Origin: Cyprinodon diabolis
Lineage: Eukaryota > Chordata > Actinopteri > Cyprinodontiformes > Cyprinodontidae
DNA length: 64,000 nucleotides
Direction: 5' to 3'
Assembly (NCBI GenBank): GCA_030533445.1
Contig: JARPUW010000296.1
Span: forward strand, 1 to 64,000
The notes beneath the pieces were generated by a model. The model was not told the origin of the DNA, ran no database searches, and saw only the letters and a list, made by a program, of their open reading frames with translations. This document shows positions 9,745 through 20,132 of the stretch, one piece after another; position 1 is the first letter of the stretch; the number at the start of each line of letters is the position of its first letter. The position numbers and the translations under genes are program-made.

Positions 9745-12670
9745 AGCAGCTCAAGGTTCCAGCAGCACCAGCAGCTCAAGGTTCCAGCAGCTCAGGGTTA
9801 CAGCAGCTCAAGGCTCCAGAAGCTAGAGGTTCCAGAAGCTCAAGGTTCCAGCAGCTCAATGTTCCAGAAGCACCAGCAGCTCAAGGCTGCAGCAGCTCAA
9901 GGTTCCAGCAGCTCAAAGTTCCAGATGCACCAGCAGCTCAAGGTTCCAGAAGCTCAAGGTTCCAGCAGCTCAAGGCTCCAGATGCTCAAGGCTCCAGATG
10001 CTCAAAGTTCCAGCAGCTCAATGTTCCAGCAGCTCAAGGTTCCAGCAGCTCAAGGTTCCAGCAGCTCAAGGTTCCAGATGCTCAAGGTTCCAGATGCACC
10101 AGCAGCTCAAGGTTCCAGAAGCTCAAGGGTCCAGCAGCTCAAGGCTCCAGATGCTCAAGGCTCCAGATGCTCAAAGTTCCAGCAGCTCAAGGTTCCAGCA
10201 GCTCAAGGTTCCAGCAGCTCAAGGTTCCAGAAGCACCAGCAGCTCAAGGCTCCAGCAGCTCAAGGTTCCAGAAGCTATAGGCTCCAGATGCTCAAGGTTC
10301 CAGAACCACCAGCAGCTCAAGGTTCCAGCAGCTCAAGGTTCCAGAAGCACCAGCAGCTCAAGGTTCCAGCAGCTCAAGGTTCCAGAAGCACCAGCAACTC
10401 AAGGTTCCAGCAGCTCAAGGTTCCAGAAGCACCAGCAGCTCAAGGTTCCAGCAGCTCAAGGCTCCAGCAGCTCAGAGTTCCGGCAGCTCAAGGCTCCAGC
10501 AGCTCAAGGTTCCAGAAGCACCAGCAGCTCAAGGTTCCAGAAGCTCAAGGCTCCAGATGCTCAAGGTTCCAGAAGCACCAGCAGCTCAAGGTTCCAGCAG
10601 CTCAAGGTTCCAGCAGCTGAAGGTTCCAGAAGCACCAGCAGCTCAAGGTTCCAGCAGCTCAAGGTTCCAGCAGCACCAGCAGCTCAAGGTTCCAGCAGCT
10701 CAGGGTTACAGCAGCTCAAGGCTCCAGAAGCTAGAGGTTCCAGAAGCTCAAGGTTCCAGCAGCTCAATGTTCCAGAAGCACCAGCAGCTCAAGGCTGCAG
10801 CAGCTCAAGGTTCCAGCAGCTCAAAGTTCCAGAAGCACCAGCAACTCAAGGCTCCAGCAGCTCAAGGTTCCAGAAGCTCAAGGCTCCAGATGCTCAAGGT
10901 TCCAGATGCACCAGCAGCTCAAGGTTCCAGAAGCTCAAGGTTCCAGCAGCTCAAGGCTCCAGATGCTCAAGGCTCCAGATGCTCAAAGTTCCAGCAGCTC
11001 AATGTTCCAGCAGCTCAAGGTTCCAGCAGCTCAAGGTTCCAGCAGCTCAAGGTTCCAGAAGCACCAGCAGCTCAAGGTTCCAGCAGCTCAGGGTTACAGC
11101 AGCTCAAGGCTCCAGAAGCTAGAGGTTCCAGAAGCTCAAGGTTCCAGCAGCTCAATGTTCCAGAAGCACCAGCAGCTCAAGGCTGCAGCAGCTCAAGGTT
11201 CCAGCAGCTCAAAGTTCCAGAAGCACCAGCAGCTCAAGGCTCCAGCAGCTCAAGGTTCCAGAAGCTCAAGGCTCCAGAACCACCAGCAGCTCAAGGTTCC
11301 AGCAGCTCAAGGTTCCAGAAGCACCAGCAGCTCAAGGTTCCAGCAGATCAAGGTTCCAGAAGCACCAGCAGCTCAAGGTTCCAGCAGCTCAAGGTTCCAG
11401 CAGCTCAAGGTTCCAGAAGCGCCAGCAGCTCAAGGCTCCAGCAGCCCAAGGTTCCAGAAGCTCAAGGCTCCAGATTCTCAAGGTTCCAGAAGCACCAGCA
11501 GCTCAAGGTTCCAGCAGCTCAAAGTTCCAGCAGCTCAAGGTTCCAGAAAGACCAGCAGCTCAAGGTTCCAGTAGCTCAAGGCTCCACATGCTCAAGGTTC
11601 CAGAAGCACCAGCAGCTCAAGGTTCCAGCAGCTCAAGGTTCCAGAAGCTCAAGGCTCCAGATGCTCAAGGTTCCAGAAGCACCAGCAGCTCAAGGTTCCA
11701 GCAGCTCAAGGTTCCAGAAGCACCAGCAGCTCAAGGTTCCAGAAGCTCAAGGCTCCAGATGCTCAAGGTTCCAGAAGCACCAGCAGCTCAAGGTTCCAGC
11801 AGCTCAAGGTTCCAGCAGCTCAAGGTTCCAGATGCTCAAGGTTCCAGATGCACCAGCAGCTCAAGGTTCCAGAAACTCAAGGGTCCAGCAGCTCAAGGCT
11901 CCAGATGCTCAAGGCTCCAGATGCTCAAAGTTCCAGCAGCTCAAGGTTCCAGCAGCTCAAGGTTCCAGCAGCTCAAGGTTCCAGAAGCACCAGCAGCTCA
12001 AGGCTCCAGCAGCTCAAGGTTCCAGAAGCTATAGGCTCCAGATGCTCAAGGTTCCAGAAGCACCAGCAGCTCAAGGTTCCAGCAGCTCAAGGTTCCAGAA
12101 GCACCAGCAGCTCAAGGTTCCAGCAGCTCAAGGTTCCAGAAGCACCAGCAGCTCAAGGTTCCAGCAGCTCAAGGCTCTAGCAGCTCAAGGTTCCAGAAGC
12201 ACCAGCAGCTCAAGGTTCCAGAAGCTCAAGGCTCCAGATGCTCAAGGTTCCTGAAGCACCAGCAGCTCAAGGTTCCAGCAGCTCAAGGTTCCAGAAGCAC
12301 CAGCAGCTCAAGGTTCCAGCAGCTCAAGGTTCCAGAAGCACCAGCAGCTCAAGGTTCCAGCAGCTCAAGGTTCCAGAAGCGCCAGCAGCTCAAGGCTCCA
12401 GCCGCTCAAGGTTCCAGAAGCTCAAGGCTCCAGATGCTCAAGGTTCCAGAAGCACCAGCAGCTCAAGGTTCCAGCAGCTCAAGGTTCCAGCAGCTCAAGG
12501 TTCCAGAAGCACCAGCAGCTCAAGGTTCCAGCAGCTCAAGGTTCCAGAAGCACCAGCAGCTCAAGGTTCCAGAAGCTCAAGGCTCCAGATGCTCAAGGTT
12601 CCAGAAGCACCAGCAGCTCAAGGTTCCAGCAGCTCAAGGTTCCAGAAGCTCAAGGCTCCAGATGCTCAAG
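9745..12670 (+). repeat. Block A of a pair at offset 10,388
   Basis: Landmarks 9998, 10280, 10620, 11122, 11574, 12034, 12180 and 12254 recur at 20386, 20668, 21008, 21510, 21962, 22422, 22568 and 22642. The block ends with alpha cassette 3 and its flank. Upstream of about 9745 the offset changes by 114 bp. Confidence 0.83.
11340..12413 (+). repeat. Cassette 3, alpha subfamily
   Basis: Landmark stops end at 11574, 12034, 12180 and 12254, with spacing identical to cassette 1 at offset 11,216. It carries the alpha states, including GAAACTC near 11872. The upstream neighbour is a block that recurs 10,388 bp further on before cassette 5. The downstream neighbour is an AAGATTCC-marked block that recurs after cassettes 9 and 14. 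Confidence 0.88.
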
Positions 12671-14753
12671 ATTCCAGAAGCACCAGCAGCTCAAGGTTCC
12701 AGCAGCTCAAGGTTCCAGCAGCTCAAGGTTCCAGCAGCTCAAGGTTCCAGAAGCACCAGCAGCTCAAGGTTCCAGAAGCTCAAGGCTCCAGATGCTCAAG
12801 GTTCCAGAAGCACCAGCAGCTCAAGGTTCCAGCAGCTCAAGGTTCCAGAAGCACCAGCAGCTCAAGGTTCCAGCAGCTCAAGGTTCCAGCAGCACCAGCA
12901 GCTCAAGGTTCCAGCAGCTCAGGGTTCCAGAAGCACCAGCAGCTCAAGGCTGCAGCAGCTCAAGGTTCCAGCAGCTCAAGGTTCCAGAAGCACCAGCAGC
13001 TCAAGGTTCCAGAAGCTCAAGGCTCCAGATGCTCAAGGTTCCAGAAGCACCAGCAGCTCAAGGTTCCAGCAGCTCAAGGTTCCAGAAGCTCAAGGCTCCA
13101 GATGCTCAAGGTTCCAGAAGCACCAGCAGCTCAAGGTTCCAGCAGCTCAAGGTTCCAGCAGCTCAAGGTTCCAGCAGCTCAAGGTTCCAGAAGCACCAGC
13201 AGCTCAAGGTTCCAGAAGCTCAAGGCTCCAGATGCTCAAGGTTCCAGAAGCACCAGCAGCTCAAGGTTCCAGCAGCTCAAGGTTCCAGAAGCACCAGCAG
13301 CTCAAGGTTCCAGCAGCTCAAGGTTCCAGCAGCTCAAAGTTCCAGAAGCACCAGCAGCTCAAGGCTCCAGCAGCTCAAGGTTCCAGAAGCTCAAGGCTCC
13401 AGATGCTCAAGGTTCCAGATGCACCAGCAGCTCAAGGTTCCAGAAGCTCAAGGTTCCAGCAGCTCAAGGCTCCAGATGCTCAAGGCTCCAGATGCTCAAA
13501 GTTCCAGCAGCTCAATGTTCCAGCAGCTCAAGGTTCCAGCAGCTCAAGGTTCCAGAAGCACCAGCAGCTCAAGGTTCCAGCAGCTCAAGGTTCCAGCAGC
13601 TCAAGGTTCCAGCAGCTCAAGGTTCCAGAAGCACCAGCAGCTCAAGGCTCCAGCAGCTCAAGGTTCCAGAAGCTCAAGGCTCCAGATGCTCAAGGTTCCA
13701 GATGCACTAGCAGCTCAAGGTTCCAGAAGCTCAAGGTTCCAGCAGCTCAAAGTTCCAGCAGCTCAAGGTTCCAGATGCTCAAGGTTCCAGAAGCACCAGC
13801 AGCTCAATGCTTCAGCAGCTCAAGGTTCCAGCAGCTCAAGGTTCCAGAAGCTCAAGGCTCCAGATGCTCAAGGTTCCAGAAGCACCAGCAGCTCAAGGTT
13901 CCAGCAGCTCAAGGTTCCAGCAGCTCAAGGTTCCAGAAGCACCAGCAGCTCAAGGTTCCAGCAGCTCAAGGTTCCAGAAGCACCAGCAGCTCAAGGTTCT
14001 AGAAGCTCAAGGCTCCAGATGCTCAAGGTTCCAGAAGCACCAGCAGCTCAAGGTTCCAGCAGCTCAAGGTTCCAGAAGCTCAAGGCTCCAGATGCTCAAG
14101 GTTCCAGAAGCACCAGCAGCTCAAGGTTCCAGCAGCTCAAGGTTCCAGCAGCTCAAGGTTCCAGCAGCTCAAGGTTCCAGAAGCACCAGCAGCTCAAGGT
14201 TCCAGAAGCTCAAGGCTCCAGATGCTCAAGGTTCCAGAAGCACCAGCAGCTCAAGGTTCCAGCAGCTCAAGGTTCCAGAAGCACCAGCAGCTCAAGGTTC
14301 CAGCAGCTCAAGGTTCCAGCAGCTCAAAGTTCCAGAAGCACCAGCAGCTCAAGGCTCCAGCAGCTCAAGGTTCCAGAAGCTCAAGGCTCCAGATGCTCAA
14401 GGTTCCAGATGCACCAGCAGCTCAAGGTTCCAGAAGCTCAAGGTTCCAGCAGCTCAAGGCTCCAGATGCTCAAGGCTCCAGATGCTCAAAGTTCCAGCAG
14501 CTCAATGTTCCAGCAGCTCAAGGTTCCAGCAGCTCAAGGTTCCAGAAGCACCAGCAGCTCAAGGCTCCAGCAGCTCAAGGTTCCAGAAGCTCAAGGCTCC
14601 AGATGCTCAAGGTTCCAGAACCACCAGCAGCTCAAGGTTCCAGCAGCTCAAGGGTCCAGCAGCTCAAGGTTCCAGAAGCACCAGCAGCTCAAGGTTCCAG
14701 CAGCTCAAGGTTCCAGCAGCTCAAGGTTCCAGAAGCACCTTCAGCTCAAGGTT

Positions 14754-15786
14754 CCAGCAGATCAAGGTTCCAGAAGCACCAGCAGCTCAAGGTTCCAGCA
14801 GCTCAAGGTTCCAGCAGCTCAAGGTTCCAGAAGCGCCAGCAGCTCAAGGCTCCAGCAGCCCAAGGTTCCAGAAGCTCAAGGCTCCAGATTCTCAAGGTTC
14901 CAGAAGCACCAGCAGCTCAAGGTTCCAGCAGCTCAAAGTTCCAGCAGCTCAAGGTTCCAGAAAGACCAGCAGCTCAAGGTTCCAGTAGCTCAAGGCTCCA
15001 CATGCTCAAGGTTCCAGAAGAACCAGCAGCTCAAGGTTCCAGCAGCTCAAGGTTCCAGAAGCTCAAGGCTCCAGATGCTCAAGGTTCCAGAAGCACCAGC
15101 AGCTCAAGGTTCCAGCAGCTCAAGGTTCCAGAAGCACCAGCAGCTCAAGGTTCCAGAAGCTCAAGGCTCCAGATGCTCAAGGTTCCAGAAGCACCAGCAG
15201 CTCAAGGTTCCAGCAGCTCAAGGTTCCAGCAGCTCAAGGTTCCAGATGCTCAAGGTTCCAGATGCACCAGCAGCTCAAGGTTCCAGAAGCTCAAGGGTCC
15301 AGCAGCTCAAGGCTCCAGATGCTCAAGGCTCCAGATGCTCAAAGTTCCAGCAGCTCAAGGTTCCAGCAGCTCAAGGTTCCAGCAGCTCAAGGTTCCAGAA
15401 GCACCAGCAGCTCAAGGCTCCAGCAGCTCAAGGTTCCAGAAGCTATAGGCTCCAGATGCTCAAGGTTCCAGAACCACCAGCAGCTCAAGGTTCCAGCAGC
15501 TCAAGGTTCCAGAAGCACCAGCAGCTCAAGGTTCCAGCAGCTCAAGGCTCTAGCAGCTCAAGGTTCCAGAAGCACCAGCAGCTCAAGGTTCCAGAAGCTC
15601 AAGGCTCCAGATGCTCAAGGTTCCTGAAGCACCAGCAGCTCAAGGTTCCAGCAGCTCAAGGTTCCAGAAGCACCAGCAGCTCAAGGTTCCAGCAGCTCAA
15701 GGTTCCAGAAGCACCAGCAGCTCAAGGTTCCAGCAGCTCAAGATTCCAGAAGCGCCAGCAGCTCAAGGCTCCAGCCGCTCAAGGTT
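14754..15786 (+). repeat. Cassette 4, beta subfamily, 41 bp shorter
   Basis: Beta states are present (CCTTCAGCTC near 14738, AGAAGAACC near 15018, GAAGCTC before AAGGGTCC near 15285). The distance from GCTATAG (15448) to TTCCTGA (15627) is 179 bp instead of 220, a loss of one 16-mer and one 25-mer. A private CAAGATTCC follows near 15740. Cassette 10 in the second superunit has the same shortening and the same private change, so both predate the superunit duplication. Confidence 0.86.
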
Positions 15787-16107
15787 CCAGAAGCTCAAGG
15801 CTCCAGATGCTCAAGGTTCCAGAAGCACCAGCAGCTCAAGGTTCCAGCAGCTCAAGGTTCCAGCAGCTCAAGGTTCCAGAAGCACCAGCAGCTCAAGGTT
15901 CCAGCAGCTCAAGGTTCCAGAAGCACCAGCAGCTCAAGGTTCCAGAAGCTCAAGGCTCCAGATGCTCAAGGTTCCAGAAGCACCAGCAGCTCAAGGTTCC
16001 AGCAGCTCAAGGTTCCAGAAGCTCAAGGCTCCAGATGCTCAAGGTTCCAGAAGCACCAGCAGCTCAAGGTTCCAGAAGCTCAAGGTTCCAGCAGCTCAAG
16101 GCTCCAG

Positions 16108-17571
16108 ATGCTCAAGGCTCCAGAAGCACCAGCAGCTCAAGGTTCCAGAAGCTCGAGGCTCCAGATGCTCAAGGTTCCAGAAGCACCAGCAGCTCAAGGT
16201 TCCAGCAGCTCAAGGTTCCAGCAGCTCAAGGTTCCAGAAGCACCAGCAGCTCAAGGTTCCAGCAGCTCAAGGTTCCAGCAGCACCAGCAGCTCAAGGTTC
16301 CAGCAGCTCAGGGTTCCAGAAGCACCAGCAGCTCAAGGCTGCAGCAGCTCAAGGTTCCAGAAGCTCAAGGTTCCAGAAGCACCAGCAGCTCAAGGTTCCA
16401 GAAGCTCAAGGCTCCAGAAGCTCAAGGTTCCAGAAGCACCAGCAGCTCAAGGTTCCAGCAGCTCAAGGTTCCAGAAGCTCAAGGCTCCAGATGCTCAAGG
16501 TTCCAGAAGCACCAGCAGCTCAAGGTTCCAGCAGCTCAAGGTTCCAGCAGCTCAAGGTTCCAGAAGCACCAGCAGCTCAAGGTTCCAGAAGCTCAAGGCT
16601 CCAGATGCTCAAGGTTCCAGAAGCACCAGCAGCTCAAGGTTCCAGCAGCTCAAGGTTCCAGAAGCACCAGCAGCTCAAGGTTCTAGCAGCTCAAGGTTCA
16701 AGCAGCTCAAAGTTCCAGAAGCACCAGCAGCTAAAGGCTCCAGCAGCTCAAGGTTCCAGAAGCTCAAGGCTCCAGATGCTCAAGGTTCCAGATGCACCAG
16801 CAGCTCAAGGTTCCAGAAGCTCAAGGTTCCAGCAGCTCAAGGCTCCAGATGCTCAAGGCTCCAGAAGCACCAGCAGCTCAAGGTTCCAGAAGCTCAAGGC
16901 TCCAGATGCTCAAGGTTCCAGAAGCACCAGCAGCTCAAGGTTCCAGCAGCTCAAGGTTCCAGCAGCTCAAGGTTCCAGAAGCACCAGCAGCTCAAGGTTC
17001 CAGCAGCTCAAGGTTCCAGCAGCACCAGCAGCTCAAGGTTCCAGCAGCTCAGGGTTCCAGAAGCACCAGCAGCTCAAGGCTGCAGCAGCTCAAGGTTCCA
17101 GCAGCTCAAGGTTCCAGAAGCACCAGCAGCTCAAGGCTCCAGCAGCTCAAGGTTCCAGAAGCTCAAGGCTCCAGATGCTCAAGGTTCCAGATGCACCAGC
17201 AGCTCAAGGTTCCAGAAGCTCAGGGTTCCAGCAGCTCAAGGTTCCAGCAGCTCAAGGTTCCAGCAGCTCAAGGTTCCAGAAGCACCAGCAGCTCAAGGCT
17301 CCAGCAGCTCAAGGTTCCAGCAGCTCAAGGTTCCAGAAGCACCAGCAACTCAAGGTTCCAGCAGCTCAAGGTTCCAGAAGCACCAGCAGCTCAAGGTTCC
17401 AGCAGCTCAAGGCTCCAGCAGCTCAGAGTTCCGGCAGCTCAAGGCTCCAGCAGCTCAAGGTTCCAGAAGCACCAGCAGCTCAAGGTTCCAGAAGCTCAAG
17501 GCTCCAGATGCTCAAGGTTCCAGAAGCACCAGCAGCTCAAGGTTCCAGCAGCTCAAGGTTCCAGCAGCTGA
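16108..17571 (+). repeat. 1,464-bp module, copy 2 (after beta cassette 4)
   Basis: Matches module copy 1 at offset 8,411: CTCGAG at 16152, TTCTAGC stop 16686, CTGAAGG stop 17571. It is the left half of a 1,863-bp tandem duplication. Confidence 0.86.
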
Positions 17572-17970
17572 AGGTTCCAGAAGCACCAGCAGCTCAAGGT
17601 TCCAGCAGCTCAAGGTTCCAGCAGCACCAGCAGCTCAAGGTTCCAGCAGCTCAGGGTTACAGCAGCTCAAGGCTCCAGAAGCTAGAGGTTCCAGAAGCTC
17701 AAGGTTCCAGCAGCTCAATGTTCCAGAAGCACCAGCAGCTCAAGGCTGCAGCAGCTCAAGGTTCCAGCAGCTCAAGGTTCCAGAAGCACCAGCAGCTCAA
17801 GGCTCCAGCAGCTCAAGGTTCCAGAAGCTCAAGGCTCCAGATGCTCAAGGTTCCAGATGCACCAGCAGCTCAAGGTTCCAGAAGCTCAGGGTTCCAGCAG
17901 CTCAAGGTTCCAGCAGCTCAAGGTTCCAGCAGCTCAAGGTTCCAGAAGCACCAGCAGCTCAAGGCTCCAG
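16108..17970 (+). repeat. 1,863-bp tandem duplication, left copy
   Basis: Landmarks 16108, 16686, 16792, 17571 and 17857 recur 1,863 bp downstream at 17971, 18549, 18655, 19434 and 19720. The junction lies in a GGCTCCAG stretch at about 17958-17970, where a unit that reads CCAGCAGCTC in the parallel copy at 19830 switches to CCAGATGCTC. The start is set at an ATG landmark for convenience. Confidence 0.88.
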
Positions 17971-19434
17971 ATGCTCAAGGCTCCAGAAGCACCAGCAGCT
18001 CAAGGTTCCAGAAGCTCGAGGCTCCAGATGCTCAAGGTTCCAGAAGCACCAGCAGCTCAAGGTTCCAGCAGCTCAAGGTTCCAGCAGCTCAAGGTTCCAG
18101 AAGCACCAGCAGCTCAAGGTTCCAGCAGCTCAAGGTTCCAGCAGCACCAGCAGCTCAAGGTTCCAGCAGCTCAGGGTTCCAGAAGCACCAGCAGCTCAAG
18201 GCTGCAGCAGCTCAAGGTTCCAGAAGCTCAAGGTTCCAGAAGCACCAGCAGCTCAAGGTTCCAGAAGCTCAAGGCTCCAGAAGCTCAAGGTTCCAGAAGC
18301 ACCAGCAGCTCAAGGTTCCAGCAGCTCAAGGTTCCAGAAGCTCAAGGCTCCAGATGCTCAAGGTTCCAGAAGCACCAGCAGCTCAAGGTTCCAGCAGCTC
18401 AAGGTTCCAGCAGCTCAAGGTTCCAGAAGCACCAGCAGCTCAAGGTTCCAGAAGCTCAAGGCTCCAGATGCTCAAGGTTCCAGAAGCACCAGCAGCTCAA
18501 GGTTCCAGCAGCTCAAGGTTCCAGAAGCACCAGCAGCTCAAGGTTCTAGCAGCTCAAGGTTCAAGCAGCTCAAAGTTCCAGAAGCACCAGCAGCTAAAGG
18601 CTCCAGCAGCTCAAGGTTCCAGAAGCTCAAGGCTCCAGATGCTCAAGGTTCCAGATGCACCAGCAGCTCAAGGTTCCAGAAGCTCAAGGTTCCAGCAGCT
18701 CAAGGCTCCAGATGCTCAAGGCTCCAGAAGCACCAGCAGCTCAAGGTTCCAGAAGCTCAAGGCTCCAGATGCTCAAGGTTCCAGAAGCACCAGCAGCTCA
18801 AGGTTCCAGCAGCTCAAGGTTCCAGCAGCTCAAGGTTCCAGAAGCACCAGCAGCTCAAGGTTCCAGCAGCTCAAGGTTCCAGCAGCACCAGCAGCTCAAG
18901 GTTCCAGCAGCTCAGGGTTCCAGAAGCACCAGCAGCTCAAGGCTGCAGCAGCTCAAGGTTCCAGCAGCTCAAGGTTCCAGAAGCACCAGCAGCTCAAGGC
19001 TCCAGCAGCTCAAGGTTCCAGAAGCTCAAGGCTCCAGATGCTCAAGGTTCCAGATGCACCAGCAGCTCAAGGTTCCAGAAGCTCAGGGTTCCAGCAGCTC
19101 AAGGTTCCAGCAGCTCAAGTTTCCAGCAGCTCAAGGTTCCAGAAGCACCAGCAGCTCAAGGCTCCAGCAGCTCAAGGTTCCAGCAGCTCAAGGTTCCAGA
19201 AGCACCAGCAACTCAAGGTTCCAGCAGCTCAAGGTTCCAGAAGCACCAGCAGCTCAAGGTTCCAGCAGCTCAAGGCTCCAGCAGCTCAGAGTTCCGGCAG
19301 CTCAAGGCTCCAGCAGCTCAAGGTTCCAGAAGCACCAGCAGCTCAAGGTTCCAGAAGCTCAAGGCTCCAGATGCTCAAGGTTCCAGAAGCACCAGCAGCT
19401 CAAGGTTCCAGCAGCTCAAGGTTCCAGCAGCTGA
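17971..19434 (+). repeat. 1,464-bp module, copy 3 (extra tandem copy)
   Basis: Matches copy 2 at offset 1,863: CTCGAG at 18015, TTCTAGC stop 18549, CTGAAGG stop 19434. One private substitution, AAGTTTCC for AAGGTTCC, is visible at 19120 (G at the matching base 17257). Superunit copy 2 has no counterpart of this extra module. Confidence 0.86.
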
Positions 19435-19833
19435 AGGTTCCAGAAGCACCAGCAGCTCAAGGTTCCAGCAGCTCAAGGTTCCAGCAGCACCAGCAGCTCA
19501 AGGTTCCAGCAGCTCAGGGTTACAGCAGCTCAAGGCTCCAGAAGCTAGAGGTTCCAGAAGCTCAAGGTTCCAGCAGCTCAATGTTCCAGAAGCACCAGCA
19601 GCTCAAGGCTGCAGCAGCTCAAGGTTCCAGCAGCTCAAGGTTCCAGAAGCACCAGCAGCTCAAGGCTCCAGCAGCTCAAGGTTCCAGAAGCTCAAGGCTC
19701 CAGATGCTCAAGGTTCCAGATGCACCAGCAGCTCAAGGTTCCAGAAGCTCAGGGTTCCAGCAGCTCAAGGTTCCAGCAGCTCAAGGTTCCAGCAGCTCAA
19801 GGTTCCAGAAGCACCAGCAGCTCAAGGCTCCAG
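17971..19833 (+). repeat. 1,863-bp tandem duplication, right copy
   Basis: Right-hand copy, nearly identical to the left. The matching place in superunit copy 2 (47096-48958) is single, so this duplication is private to copy 1. It accounts for 1,863 of the 1,879-bp difference in spacing between cassettes 4-5 (7,015 bp) and 10-11 (5,136 bp). The other 16 bp is the unit missing from cassette 11. Confidence 0.88.
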
Positions 19834-20132
19834 CAGCTCAAGGTTCCAGCAGCTCAAGGTTCCAGAAGCACCAGCAACTCAAGGTTCCAGCAGCTCAAGG
19901 TTCCAGAAGCACCAGCAGCTCAAGGTTCCAGCAGCTCAAGGCTCCAGCAGCTCAGAGTTCCGGCAGCTCAAGGCTCCAGCAGCTCAAGGTTCCAGAAGAA
20001 CCAGCAGCTCAAGGTTCCAGAAGCTCAAGGCTCCAGATGCTCAAGGTTCCAGAAGCACCAGCAGCTCAAGGTTCCAGCAGCTCAAGGTTCCAGCAGCTGA
20101 AGGTTCCAGAAGCACCAGCAGCTCAAGGTTCC

